From contig NC_089490.1 of NCBI RefSeq assembly GCF_036850765.1, forward strand, positions 389,746,558 through 389,810,557: a DNA stretch of 64,000 bases, read 5' to 3'. The DNA comes from Saccopteryx bilineata (Eukaryota > Chordata > Mammalia > Chiroptera > Emballonuridae). The position numbers and the translations under genes are program-made. How positions within the stretch are numbered: position 1 is the first letter of the stretch; each line of letters starts with the position of its first letter. The notes beneath the pieces are model-generated. The model saw only the letters and a program-made list of their open reading frames with translations, did not search any database and had not been told where the DNA came from. This document shows positions 1 through 10,959 of the stretch, one piece after another.

Positions 1-10
1 TGAACTAAGG

Positions 11-351
11 CAGGAGTCCCCAAACTACTGCCCGCGGGCCGCATGCAGCCCCCTGAGGCCATTTTTCCGGCCCCGCCGTACTTCCGCAAGGGGCACCTCT
101 TTCATTGGTGGTCAGTGAGAGGAGCATGGTTCCCATTGAAATACTGGTCAGTTTGTTGATTTAAATTTACTTGTTCTTTATTTAAAATATTTAAAATATT
201 GTATTTGTTCCCGTTCTGTTTTTTTTTACTTTAAAATAAGATATGTGCAGTGTGCATAGGGATTTGTTCATAGTTTTCTTTATAGTCCAGCCCTCCAACG
301 GTCTGAGGGACAGTGAACTGGCCCCCTGTGTAATAAGTTTGGGGACCCCTG
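11..351 (+). mobile_element. non-autonomous hAT element (type 1) inserted in a SINE-A
   Basis: Terminal inverted repeats 'caggagtccccaaac' and 'gtttggggacccctg'. The 8-bp duplication aactaagg occurs at 3-10 and 352-359. The flanks belong to a SINE-A copy, so the hAT is younger than that SINE. Confidence 0.9.
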
Positions 352-495
352 AACTAAGGTGTTGCAACATGCAATGAAAAACTAATGATTGATGCTTCTC
401 ATCTCTCTCTGTTACTGTCTGTTTGTCCTTGTCTATCCCTCTCTCTGACTCACTCTCTGTCTCTGTAAAAAATAAATAAATAAAATTTTAAAAAA
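352..495 (+). repeat. SINE-A, 3' half
   Basis: Body from 'aactaaggtgttgcaac' through the CT-rich stretch to the AATAAATAAA tail. The 5' half lies left of the hAT, mostly outside the window. Confidence 0.85.
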
Positions 496-527
496 ACCTG
501 TGTAGAAAATAATAATAATAATTAAGT

Positions 528-865
528 TTGACCAGGTGGTGGTGCAGTGGATAGAGCGTCAGACTGGGATGCAGAGGACCCAGGTTCAAGACCCCAAGGT
601 CACCAGCTTGAGCGTGGGTTCATCTGGTTTGCGCAAAGCTTACCAGCTTGGACCCAAGGTCCCTGGCTTGAGCAAGGGGTTACTCGGTCTGCTGTAGCCC
701 CACAGTCAAGGGCACATATGAGAAGGCAATCAATGAACAACTAAAGTGCAACAACGAAAAATTGATGCTTCTCATCTCTCTCCCTTCCTGTCTGTCAGTT
801 CCTATCTGTCCCTCTGACTCTATCTCTGTCTCTATAAATAAAAAAATAAAAAATTTAAAAATTAA
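528..865 (+). repeat. SINE-A, full-length
   Basis: tRNA-like head with A-box 'tggtgcagtgg' and B-box-like 'ggttcaagacc', body, CT-rich segment and A-rich tail. Confidence 0.88.
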
Positions 866-993
866 AACACACACACATAAATCTGTGTAATTTTTTTCTA
901 ATGAGTTTACCAACTAGGTTTAATTTATAGTAGCAAAATAAATCAATTTCACCCTTTTAGTCATCATGTTTTATTAAAACATTAAAGTTTGAG

Positions 994-1178
994 CCTGACC
1001 TGTGGTGGTGCAGTGGATAAAGCGTCAACCTGGAAACACTGAGGTCGCGGGTTCAAAACCCTGGGCTTGCCTGGTCAAGGCACATATGGGAGTTGATGCT
1101 TTCTGCTCCTCCCCCCTTCTCTCTCTCTCTCTCTCCCCCCCCCTCTCTATAATGAATAAATAAAATCTTTAAAAAAAA
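994..1178 (+). repeat. SINE-C
   Basis: 'cctgacctgtggtggtgcag' head, CT-rich stretch and A tail, flanked by copies of aaaacattaaagtttg. Confidence 0.9.
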
Positions 1179-1849
1179 CATTAAAGTTTGTCCAGTCACT
1201 TAAGAAAAGTAACTCTTTTAGACTTCTTCAAATTTTCAAAAGATTGGTAGCTTAATTTATCAGCTCTTTAGGTCAAAGAAGGACTTTTTCAGGGTGATAA
1301 AAATGGAGATAGGAGGAGTTCACCTCTCCAAAAATGAGTTTTCAATTACTATAATTACGTATAAAATAAGACAGGCAGACTTTCTGGGCCAAGATTTGAT
1401 GCCTTGGCTCTCACGAGAATTAAATTAGAACCATGCATAAATTTGGGGCAAGTTCTGCAAAAACTACTTCATCCTCTACTGATGCTGAATGAAAAAAAAC
1501 AAACAACCTAATTTGTGATGATTTTATCAATGCGATTATATTTCTAACACACAGTTGCCACTTTCGGGGCATCACTTTCATTATTTTCTATCTCAAGGAT
1601 AGAAACAGGATGCATTTAAATCCTACTTGACAATTACCACGATTGCAGGGTAACATCTCAACGGCCAAAGACTGGTAAGAGCTTAAAAGTAATCATCTAT
1701 TTTACCGAGCCCCCTCCTTAAAGTACCGAGGCCTGCTTAACCTCAACTGCTGGCTATTGTACTGGTCCCCCAAACCTTCAGAGCCGGAGAGATGCCTGAA
1801 CTCTACTGACACCTTCTGAGAGAGAAAGCAGGCGTAAGGGCGGAGCGGT

Positions 1850-2700
1850 ATGATCGGAATTGTTAAAATCGCAGAAAGCCGGTGGGGACACAGGTGCACA
1901 AGCAGTGCCGGGTACCGCGGTCCTTGTCGCGCTCTGAGGCGACCAGGCCCTTCACCACCACTACGGCCCTCATAGGCTCTTATCCACTCATTCATTCATT
2001 TAACAATTACGCGACGGGCAGCGTAGCAGGGCCGATTCGCAGGGCCTCCGCCCCAGCCCCGGAACACCCTCAGCCGCCAGGAGGGGCCCGGTGCTTCCCG
2101 CATCCCTCGGGCGCTGCCGCCCGCACCCCGCCGCGGCGAGCTCTAGTCCTCGAGATCCCAGCCCCGGCCTCGGCCGCACCACAGCGCCCACGCCCCTCGC
2201 CCTCCCAGCGCACGGAGGGTCTGGGGCCTCCGCCCCGCTTCGCCGAGTCAGACCCGCCGGGTTCGAGAGGCGAGGGAGGCGCGCGGCCGTGGAGGCCCCC
2301 CTCCCGGGGCTCAGGGACCCTCCGTGCGCGCGACGCCAGGCTCCGGGCGCCTGGGCGGGTGGGTCGAGCCCACCGACCACTTACCTCCGCCGGGTCAGAA
2401 CCAAGGGGCCTGCTCTAAGCCGTTTGAAACCGCTTGGGCCGCCGCACACCCCGCAGTGTCCTCGTTGTTTATTGGTTCTCGACAGACCGCCCATCGCTCT
2501 GTTATTGGTCCATTTGAAGGGACTGTGGGCACGCGCCGCCCGTAGCCTTAAAGGGGCCGGGAGTAACTGTGCTTTCGTGAGACCCGCGCTGGCAGCTTCT
2601 GTAGGGGTAGGGTCTCTGGAGCCAAAGCTGCCGACCACCCGGCAAAGAAGCGCAAAGGGTGTGTGGAGAACTGTGCAGGCCGGCCATCAGCATGTTTGCT
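1850..2700 (-). promoter_or_regulatory. CpG island promoter, probably of CKAP5
   Basis: The most CpG-dense stretch of the window, repeat-free, with many CG dinucleotides between about 1890 and 2600. On the minus strand two CCAAT boxes (ATTGG on plus at 2471-2475 and 2504-2508) lie upstream of a strong splice donor at 2384. In human and mouse the gene beyond the LRP4 3' end, in the same direction, is CKAP5. No coding exon of it is in the window, so the name rests on synteny only. Confidence 0.7.
2385..2450 (-). other. probable non-coding first exon (5' UTR) of the leftward gene
   Basis: Reading the minus strand, 'cccggcggag' is followed by 'gtaagtggt', a near-perfect splice donor, so an exon ends at 2385. 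The start is placed by distance below the proximal CCAAT box and is a guess. No ATG-led conserved reading frame is visible. This fits a 5' UTR exon; CKAP5 is the inferred gene. Confidence 0.5.
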
Positions 2701-2859
2701 TTATTTGATTACGATATTTAAGGTGCTGTCAACATCTGGCAGTTTTTAAAACATTTCATTTCATTAACCAAATATTATCTGTACAGCTCCGTCCTTGAGG
2801 GAAACGAGAAGCAGCTGGGCTATAATGGAAGAAGCAGTAAATGGAGCATGATGCAGGGG

Positions 2860-3060
2860 TCTGGTCTTGGACCCGCTCTAACTAAACCATTTTTGTCAGT
2901 AAATCATCTGGAACTTTAATTTCCTTATCTGTAAAATGGGATAACGATGTTTTCCTTACAAGCTTAATGAGGATTTAATATAACTAATTAAATGTCTAGG
3001 GAAGGTCTTTGAACAGTAACGCATTCGGCAAACACTTAATACTCCCGTTATTTATAAAAA
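2860..3060 (+). repeat. MIR fragment
   Basis: Carries the MIR core 'ttccttatctgtaaaatggg' and the 3' part 'gaggatttaatataa'. Confidence 0.7.
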
Positions 3061-3404
3061 TGAGAGGCTTGATTGATATGATCTCTCAAATTCTTGTTCA
3101 GCTCTGAGTCATTCAGTGTTTCTAAGAATAAGATCAGTTCCTTCCATCCAAGGAATTAGCAAACTGCATTGGTCAGGGGAATAAAACATATAGACTAGTC
3201 ACTAAAATTCAAAGCAGCATGAGTCTATATAAAAGAAAAGCTATAGTTACTTAGAGATGGGAGAAATTTGATGAGGGAAGATGTGTGAAGGGGATAGACT
3301 TTGAAAATCTGGGATTTAAAGGATACATAATTACCCAAGAGGTGAAACAGTTGAAAGAGGATGGATTAAAGTATTAAGATAATAATAACAATTATTATTA
3401 TTAG

Positions 3405-3705
3405 AGTAAGGGGAAGGGAGAGAAATGAGAAGTATCAACTTGCCATTGGGACATTTGACTTGTTCATTTTCATACATGCCTTGACTGGGTGGCTCCAGCC
3501 AAACCAGTGTCCCCTTGCTCAAACCAGCAACCTTAGACTCAAGCCAGGGATCTTGAGCTTCAAGCCAGCGACCATGAGATCATGTTGATGACTCCACACT
3601 CAAGCCAGTGACCCAGTGCTTAAGCTGAGTGAGTCCCTGAGGTTTCGAACTTGGGACCTCAGCATCCGGGTTGACACTCTATCCACTGCACCACCGCTGG
3701 TCAGG
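3405..3705 (-). repeat. older SINE-A relative, reverse orientation
   Basis: Reverse complement shows a tRNA-like head 'cctgaccagcggtggtgcag'. The body diverges from the main SINE-A form but resembles the copy at 30782-31107. Confidence 0.75.
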
Positions 3706-4017
3706 TAAGACAATTATTTTTTTAATCTATCAATTTGGCAAAGATGAGAAAGTTTAAGAACCTCTGGTTGGTCAAGATGTTCAGAAACAGGCTGTAAAAC
3801 TCACGTGGTGTAAGAGTATTGCAGGGGTTGGGAGCGACTCCCCCCAGAATGTGCCGCCACCCTGGCATGCAGATTATTTCTAGCTCAAAACATTTAAAGC
3901 CCAACAAATTCAGGAAGAGTTTGTTGTTGGTTTTCCTCCCTCTCCCCTACCTAAAGAGATTTGGATGTAAAAACATGCTTTAGGAAGGGAACCTTAACAT
4001 ACATATAAATATATTTG

Positions 4018-4366
4018 CCTGACCAAGCGGTGGCGCAGTGGCGCAGTGGCTAGAGCATCGGACTGGGATGTGGAGGACCCAGGTTTGAGACCCCGAGGTC
4101 ACCAGCTTGAACGTGGGCTCATCTGGTTTGAGCAAAAGCTCACCAGCTTGGACCCAAGGTCGCTGGCTTGAGTAAGGGGTTACTCAGTCTGCTGAAGGCC
4201 CACGGTCAAGGCACATATGAAAAAGCAATCAATGAACAACTAAGGTGTCCCAACGAAAAGCTGATGATAGATGCTTTTCATCTCTCTCCGTTCCTGTCTG
4301 TCTGTCCCTGTCTATCCATCTCTTTGACTCTCTCTCTATCCCTGTAAAAAACAAACAAAAAAACCC
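4018..4366 (+). repeat. SINE-A with duplicated A-box segment
   Basis: Head reads 'gtggcgcagtggcgcagtgg': the 9-bp unit holding the A-box start is duplicated. Otherwise a typical full-length copy. Confidence 0.88.
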
Positions 4367-4745
4367 CCCCATACATGTATTCACCCCAGCACATACGGAT
4401 AAAGTGTGGCAGACTGGGAGAACCCAAGCGAAAAACTATTCAGCCAGATTCCTTTGTCCCAATGTTTCTCAGTGGGCGGCAAGAATTTGTTTACCAAATG
4501 TTTGCTCTTTCTCATCTACCTGCAAATTGCCTACCACCTCTTTAGTCTTAAAGGACATATATATCTCATTTTGCCTGTTTTTGGAATTTTCATGCTTATG
4601 TGAATTCCTTGTGGGATATATTAAAATTTTATTTTCTCCTGTTAATCTGCTTTATGTCATCTGAATTATTTGACCAGCCAAACAAACTGGAGGGATAAGG
4701 AGAAAATTTCCCTAGCCAGACGGTATATTTGGTGTAAACTTTTAT

Positions 4746-5114
4746 TTATTTATTTATTTTTAAATTTCTATTTATTTTTTACAGAGACAGAGAGTGAGTC
4801 AGAGCGAGGGATAGACAGGGACAGACAGACAGGAACGGAGAGAGACGAGGAACATCAATCATTAGTTTTTCATTGCGTGTTGCAACACCTTAGTTGTTCA
4901 TTGATTGCCTTCTCAAACGTGCCTTGACTGCGGGCCTTCAGCAGACTGAGTAACCCCTTGCTGGAGCCAGTGATCTTGGGTTCAAGCTGGTGGGATTTTG
5001 CTCAAACCAGATGAGCCCGTGCTCAAGCTGGTGAGCTTCGGGTCTCGAACCTGGGTCCCGAACCTGCACCCCAGTCCGACGCTCTATCCACTGCGCCACC
5101 GCCTGGTCAGGCTA
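4746..5114 (-). repeat. SINE-A, reverse orientation
   Basis: Full-length, flanked by ttggtgtaaactttta at 4730-4745 and 5115-5130, an exact 16-bp duplication. Confidence 0.92.
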
Positions 5115-5149
5115 CTTGGTGTAAACTTTTAAAAGGACGAGTTAGCAGT

Positions 5150-5556
5150 TTTTTTTGTTTGTTTGTTTGTTTTCATTTTTCTGAAGCTGGAAACAGGGAG
5201 AGACAGTCAGACAGACTCCCGCATGCGCCCGACCGGGATCCACCCGGCACGCCCACCATGGGGCAACGCTCTGCCCACCAGGGGGCGATGCTCTGCCCAT
5301 CCTGGGCGTCGCCATGTTGCGACCAGAGCCACTCTAGCGCCTGAGGCAGAGGCCACAGAGCCATCCCCAGCGCCCGGGCCATCTTTGCTCCAATGGAGCC
5401 TTGGCTGCGGGAGGGGAAGAGAGAGACAGAGAGGAAGGTGCGGCGGAGGGGTGGAGAAGCAAATGGGCGCTTCTCCTGTGTGCCCTGGCCGGGAATCGAA
5501 CCCGGGTCCTCCGCACGCTAGGCCGACGCTCTACCACTGAGCCAACCGGCCAGGGC
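5150..5556 (-). repeat. SINE-B, reverse orientation
   Basis: Ends with the reverse tRNA-like head 'gccaaccggccagggc'. An internal CTCF-like motif lies at 5275-5288. Confidence 0.9.
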
Positions 5557-5589
5557 AGCAGTTATTAAAATGTAAAATATACCTAATCT

Positions 5590-5990
5590 CTGGCCCAGGG
5601 ACACCACTGTTTGGAATTTGTCCTACAGATATATGTGAGTATGCAAAAATAAAAAATGTCCAAAGATACTCATTGCAGCACTATTTAAGATAGAAAAACA
5701 AAACAAAACACTGGAACTTGTTATATAAAGTATGGCATATGCTACTATTAAAAAGAATGTGGTTAATCTATGTGGTGTAGAATGCACAAATTTTGTTCAG
5801 TTTGGTTTAATTGAAAAAAGGTAAGTTGCAGAAAAGCATATATGGAATGATTTTATTATATATGGTTATAAATGTATGTGTATTTATGTGCATACCTGAG
5901 AATGGTTAGAACATAACTGGAATTTCAAGAAACTATTTAATAGGGGGACTTGGTAGAGGGGGAAATGAATTTTTTTTTTTTTAAACAGAA
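5590..5990 (+). repeat. old L1 fragment
   Basis: Weak similarity to the 3' end of L1 ORF2 ('cattgcagcactatttaaga'), strongly diverged. Confidence 0.5.
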
Positions 5991-6337
5991 GGAGCAGAGA
6001 GGATGTCTAGTAGCAGGAAAAGTAGGAGCAAGGGCACGGAGCCAAGAAAGTATATTGTATGTAGGGAACTGAACATGTGAATTTGATTTTAGAGCAAGAT
6101 GCATGCTGGGAAGTAGTGGGACACAGATTGACAGAGAAAGTTAGGAATAAATCTTGTAGGGTCTTGAATATTCAGGTAAGGAGCTATTGAACATTTTGAA
6201 CAAGGGAGTAATAAAGTCAGAATTGTACTTTATGAAAACTAATTAGCTTGGTTGTCAAAAACGGGATAGAGTTGGGATTCTGATATGAGGTAATAGCCCT
6301 GGAAATGATGAGGACATATTCAAGAAAGAGTGAAGGG

Positions 6338-6533
6338 GCCTGACCTGTGGTGGTGCAGTGGATAAAGCGTTGACCTGGGAATGCTGAGGTTGCTGGTTCA
6401 AAACCCTGGGCTTGCCTGGTCAAGGCACATATGGGAGTTGAAGCTTCCTGCTCCTCCCCCCTTCTCTCTCTCTCTCTCTCTCTCTCCTCTAAAAAAATGA
6501 ATAAATAAAAATAATTAAAAAAAAAAAAAAAAG
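6338..6533 (+). repeat. SINE-C
   Basis: Flanked by exact 15-bp duplications aagaaagagtgaagg (left ending at 6336, right from 6534). Confidence 0.92.
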
Positions 6534-6548
6534 AAAGAAAGAGTGAAG

Positions 6549-7240
6549 GATTTGGCAACCAACTAGAACAAGTGCAAGACAAGGTGGGGCCCATTTCGGG
6601 AGATGAGTCAAAGAGTATGCCAGGATTTGAGCCTCAGGACTGGGAGGTAGTGATTGCCCAAGTGAAAGTAGAAGGTCAGGAGAAGCCAGTCTCAACAGGA
6701 AGGCAAGGAGTTTAGTTTTAGAACTGTTTACATTTATGTGCCAATGACACATTCAAATGGTATCATCTAAGCAGGCCTAGGAAATAAGAATGAAAGCTTG
6801 GAGAAGAGACTAGGACTCAAGTGATATAGATTTGGGAACCACCTCTGTAGAGTGAAAAAATGAAATTGTGGTAATGGATGAGAGCACAGAGTGGAAAGAG
6901 GAGAGAGTGCAAATGGGAGGTGCTGACAGACCCACATGTAGGGGAAGAAGAGAGGAACCAGAGTAATAAAGTCACAGTGACCTTTGAGAAACAGGTTATG
7001 AATATATAGAAATAGTCTTCTTCAGTCATTGGTCATTGGCATGTTTACTTTATTTAAATATTATTTGAAATAAATGGAAGATTACATTTAAGGAGAAGGT
7101 GATGGTAACTTGAAGTTTGTTCAATAAAGCACATGTGGAGTCTGGGTCCCAGAGAGTTCTAGAACAAGATGTCAAAATCCCTTTTGCTACATGGTTTAGG
7201 TGAAGCCGTCCTAGAAGGTGGGCAATAGATGTCTGATGCA
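6549..7240. other. intergenic DNA with no recognised feature
   Basis: AT-rich unique-looking sequence. No open frame with recognisable coding content and no repeat that I can name. Confidence 0.5.
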
Positions 7241-7375
7241 ATTAATTTCTTCACTCATTCATTCAACAAATAGTTATTGAGCACCTCATATGTGCCGGGA
7301 CTGTTCTAGGCACTTGGGATAATCAGTGAGCAAAATAAAAACAAACAAAAAATCCCTCCTCTTGTGGAGCTTATG
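7241..7375 (+). repeat. ancient mammalian repeat, L2-like
   Basis: Contains 'attgagcacctcatatgtgc' and 'cctcttgtggagcttatg', hallmarks of an old mammalian interspersed repeat; the exact family is uncertain. Confidence 0.55.
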
Positions 7376-10300
7376 TGATAGTGAGGACATATATACAATC
7401 AACTCATAAATATATTATGTTATTAGACAATATGTGCAATGGGGAAAGAAAAAAGAATACAGGGTAAAAGGGATTAGAAAGACCATAATTTTATAAAGGG
7501 TGATCATAGTAGGTTGCATTGAGATTACATGTGAGCAAAGACTTGAAGAAGGGGAAGGAGTTAGCCCTGAGTATATCTAGAGGAAGAAAGTGCCAACCAG
7601 AGGGAACAGCTATGCAGTGATCCTAAGGTGGGAGTATACCTGGCAGGTTTGGGAAATAGGGAGGCCTGGACAGCTGGCTAGAGCAGAGTATGTAGTTGCC
7701 ATTAGGAGGGCAGTAGAAAATGAGGTCTGAAAGAAAATGTGTGAGGAGTGGCATAACCTGTAGAGCCTGAGGGAAACCTAATACAGTACCTTGCCAATAG
7801 TAGGTGTTCAATAAATGTTTAGTCAGTCATCTTTTACAGTCCAGGGTTATCACCAAATACCATTTATCTATGTATTTATTGGCATATGTGCCTACTTTAT
7901 TCCAGGAGCCTCTCAATAGTTCTACATAGGAAAGTATTAATAGGGCAGTGAAACCTTTGTGGGTATTAGAGGTCAAAGTGAACACTGTATCTTTGTAACC
8001 AGAAGCAGGAAACAAATGCCAAACATTGTAGCTGCTGAGTAATTGTGCTGGGTATTTCTGAAAAGCCTGCTAGGGTTGGGACAGTGCTCATTCCGTCATA
8101 ATTACAAGTTGCATTCTGCTCCCTACCATTGGACACGGATCCATATTTCCAACCTAAGAGGAGCAGCTTCAATGATTAACCTCTTTTCAACTTTCAGTCC
8201 AGGTACTCTCTGTGTTATTCTCCAGAGACAGCAGTGACATTAACACAGAACTCATGTGGCTATGGGTTTTAGTGCTTTGATTGGCTTCCAAGACTGCAAG
8301 GCCTATCCCAGCTTGCACTTGATTGTGTTTAATAGGTGCTGTTTGAATGCAAGAATTAAGAGCTTTTATTCTTTTTGCAGCCTGTTTTCCCACAGACCCC
8401 AGAATGCAGGCTCTCCAAGAATTTTGACCACAGACACATCAGCCCCACCAAAGAGGAAGGAGGCAGAAGGGAGAGATGGAGACCTCTTTAGCAGGGGGTG
8501 GAGGGGAGGAAAAAAAAAACACTGAAAAGAGCAAGATAAGAGAGTTTTGGGGCTCTTTGTGTCTAGTAAAATGAGATAAGCAGATTGTGTAGCTCGGGGT
8601 TAACTTCAGCCTTGAGTTTAAATTCAGACCCTTAATTAGACTGCTTAGATTTGTCTTAACGTCATGTCCAGGAGTCTAAAGTTGTGAGCTGGAGCCTGGG
8701 CTGGAAAGAAAACTCTTCCCTATGCTGCACTCTGCTTAGCCTCTGCCAGCTGGTTAATGGGAGAAAGATCTGACGAGAGAATAAATGGGTGAGTGAGACT
8801 GCCTGAAACATCCCAAACACACACCCTATTAAATGGGATCAGTTGAGTCATCTTTACATATGAAGAAAAGATAAACTTATAGACTGTTTCTTAGTCATAT
8901 GATGGGCTCAAACACATTTTAAAAATCAGTGTCCATAAGTAGTAACAATAAAAGCTTACTAGATGTCCTTGAATGTCATCTTAGAACCTTGTATACCCTC
9001 AGCTCTTGTCCCTGCTTTGTCTAAGTTCCTCTGCAGCACTGACTTTGTTTTCTGCAGGCCTGGATTTGATGAAAGCTTCAAATTCATGGCATAGAGAACT
9101 CTCTATGGGCCACAGAGATATTTTCATCTTAGCTTCCACAGCTTGTTCATATAATATAGAAAGAAGAGCGGTGACTATATTGTGAGTGTAATTAGTATGC
9201 AAAAATATATCCAGTTTGTTAGAATTTGACTATCTTTCTATTTATCAGTTTCAGATTTTATATCCAGACAACCAGACAAGGAGTTTTTAACCCTTGTTTT
9301 ATCCCCAAGATTTCCCGGAAGGAATATAATACAAATTTCAGGCCAGAAATGACCTTAGCTACCATCTGTTTCAACCTTTTCATTTTACTGATCAGGAAAG
9401 AAGACTAAAAGCCAGTGCATTATCACCTGAAAATGGGGTGCTAGTCCTTGACACTGTTACTAAATTCTCATTTGCCAAGGGCCAAGTTTTTGTCAAGACC
9501 TGGAGCATCAGGCCAGCCCTGTTCTCCTCTCCCACCTCCTGCGGAAGTGACAGGACGGTCAAAGGTAAGTGGGACCTCTAAGGCTAGTAGTGCTGAATGC
9601 CTGATTAAACTGGCTGACATGTCACAAGGTAGCAAAATGTATTCACCAAACTTTGCTCTCCCAGAAGCATCTCCAGTTTTCAAAAAAATGGTGTAAGCTC
9701 AATACATTCATTTTTTCCCCTCCCATTGAAAAGTTCTTCCTGAGTTTCCAACTCTAGTGGTCACTGTTCATGGCCTGGCCTGTAAACCCTGAAGCTTTGG
9801 AAAGGGGCACTTCCTATAGGTATATAAGCTTGTGCTTTAGGCTGGCTTTCATTGGTTAAAATGTCTCCATTCTCTTTGTGTAAGTTAAAAATAATGGTAG
9901 AGTGGGGGATGGTTGTCCTTGAGCTATTCCAGTTGTTTTTGTTCCAGCACACCTATCCCTCACCAAATTGGAAGAATTATACAGTATAATTTATACTCAA
10001 ATCTCTTGTCATTTAAATATGAGGTTTCATTATGTCTTTTTCTTCTGTTTTGGGGAGACCTAGGGAGTGCTGTTGCCAGACTCAAAGCTCTGTGGTCAGG
10101 CATGGGCAGTGCTTGACCTAAATAGTAGGAGATAAATGAACAAAAGCATTATTCTATATGTGGTTTGTGGTTTAGAAAATTAGCTATTGAGCCTTGACAT
10201 CAAATTATATATCTGGCATTGAGACTTGCATGATTCCCAATCTTCACTGAGGGAATCTGAGAAGGGATCCTCATCTCCTTGTTCTAGCCTTGAGATGTAG

Positions 10301-10665
10301 TGGATACGCTAGAAGACAGCTTTTGAAAAATAAAAAGAATCTTGGTGTTCATTTGAACCATTCTCAGAGTTAACTACGAAACTTGACTAAGCTCAAACAG
10401 AGCTAGTGGCAGATTTGGGACTGGACTTAGCTCTCCTTGCCCCCATCCCAGTACTTTCCATACATCAGGATAGTCTTGCCAGGGACCATCACTGCAAGGC
10501 AAAGCCAAGTTCTGTGACAATGAAGTCCTCATAGACCTAGAACAGAAATAAAAGACACATGGTATACGTGCCATGACACTTTCTTCTGGTGCCTGAATGA
10601 TATGTCACTAAAGATCATGATGCTTTTCCTGTTGAGTCTGGAGAGGATCACAGGCAGTCCCAACG
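7376..10665. other. intergenic DNA between the leftward gene and LRP4 3' end
   Basis: No gene, SINE or hAT recognised in this 3.3-kb block, in contrast with its surroundings. Short frames here look like chance. Confidence 0.5.
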
Positions 10666-10714
10666 AACCAACCAACCAACCAACCAACCAACCAACCAAC
10701 CAACCAACCAACCA
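10666..10714. repeat. (CCAA)n microsatellite
   Basis: About twelve uninterrupted copies of the tetramer ccaa. Confidence 0.97.
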
Positions 10715-10959
10715 GAGTTGGTACTCAAGATGAAATGTATCTGCTCTTCCTCCTCTACAGGAAATAAAGGTTTCAGAAGCCAATGAACTCTGCTTTCGAC
10801 CCGTCTTCTCAAGATGAGCTGAGCCTCCAGCCAGGAACCTCACATCTTCTATTGCTGTTCTCCAAACCCCTCATCCCCCAAGGACTTAGCGGTGACATCT
10901 GCAAGCAGGTTTCCCATGGCATGGTCTGCCAGACAGAGCAGGTGCAGTTTTAGTCATGA

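Noticed and set aside
1882..2708. Long open frames on both strands in the CpG island (up to 205 codons)
   Set aside because: Overlapping frames on both strands with Pro/Arg/Ala-rich composition are expected from GC-rich DNA lacking stop codons. No recognisable domain, and the region reads as promoter and 5' UTR.
10666..10714. Regular short direct repeats suggesting an array
   Set aside because: A (CCAA)n microsatellite with no spacers; not a CRISPR array, and the host is a mammal.
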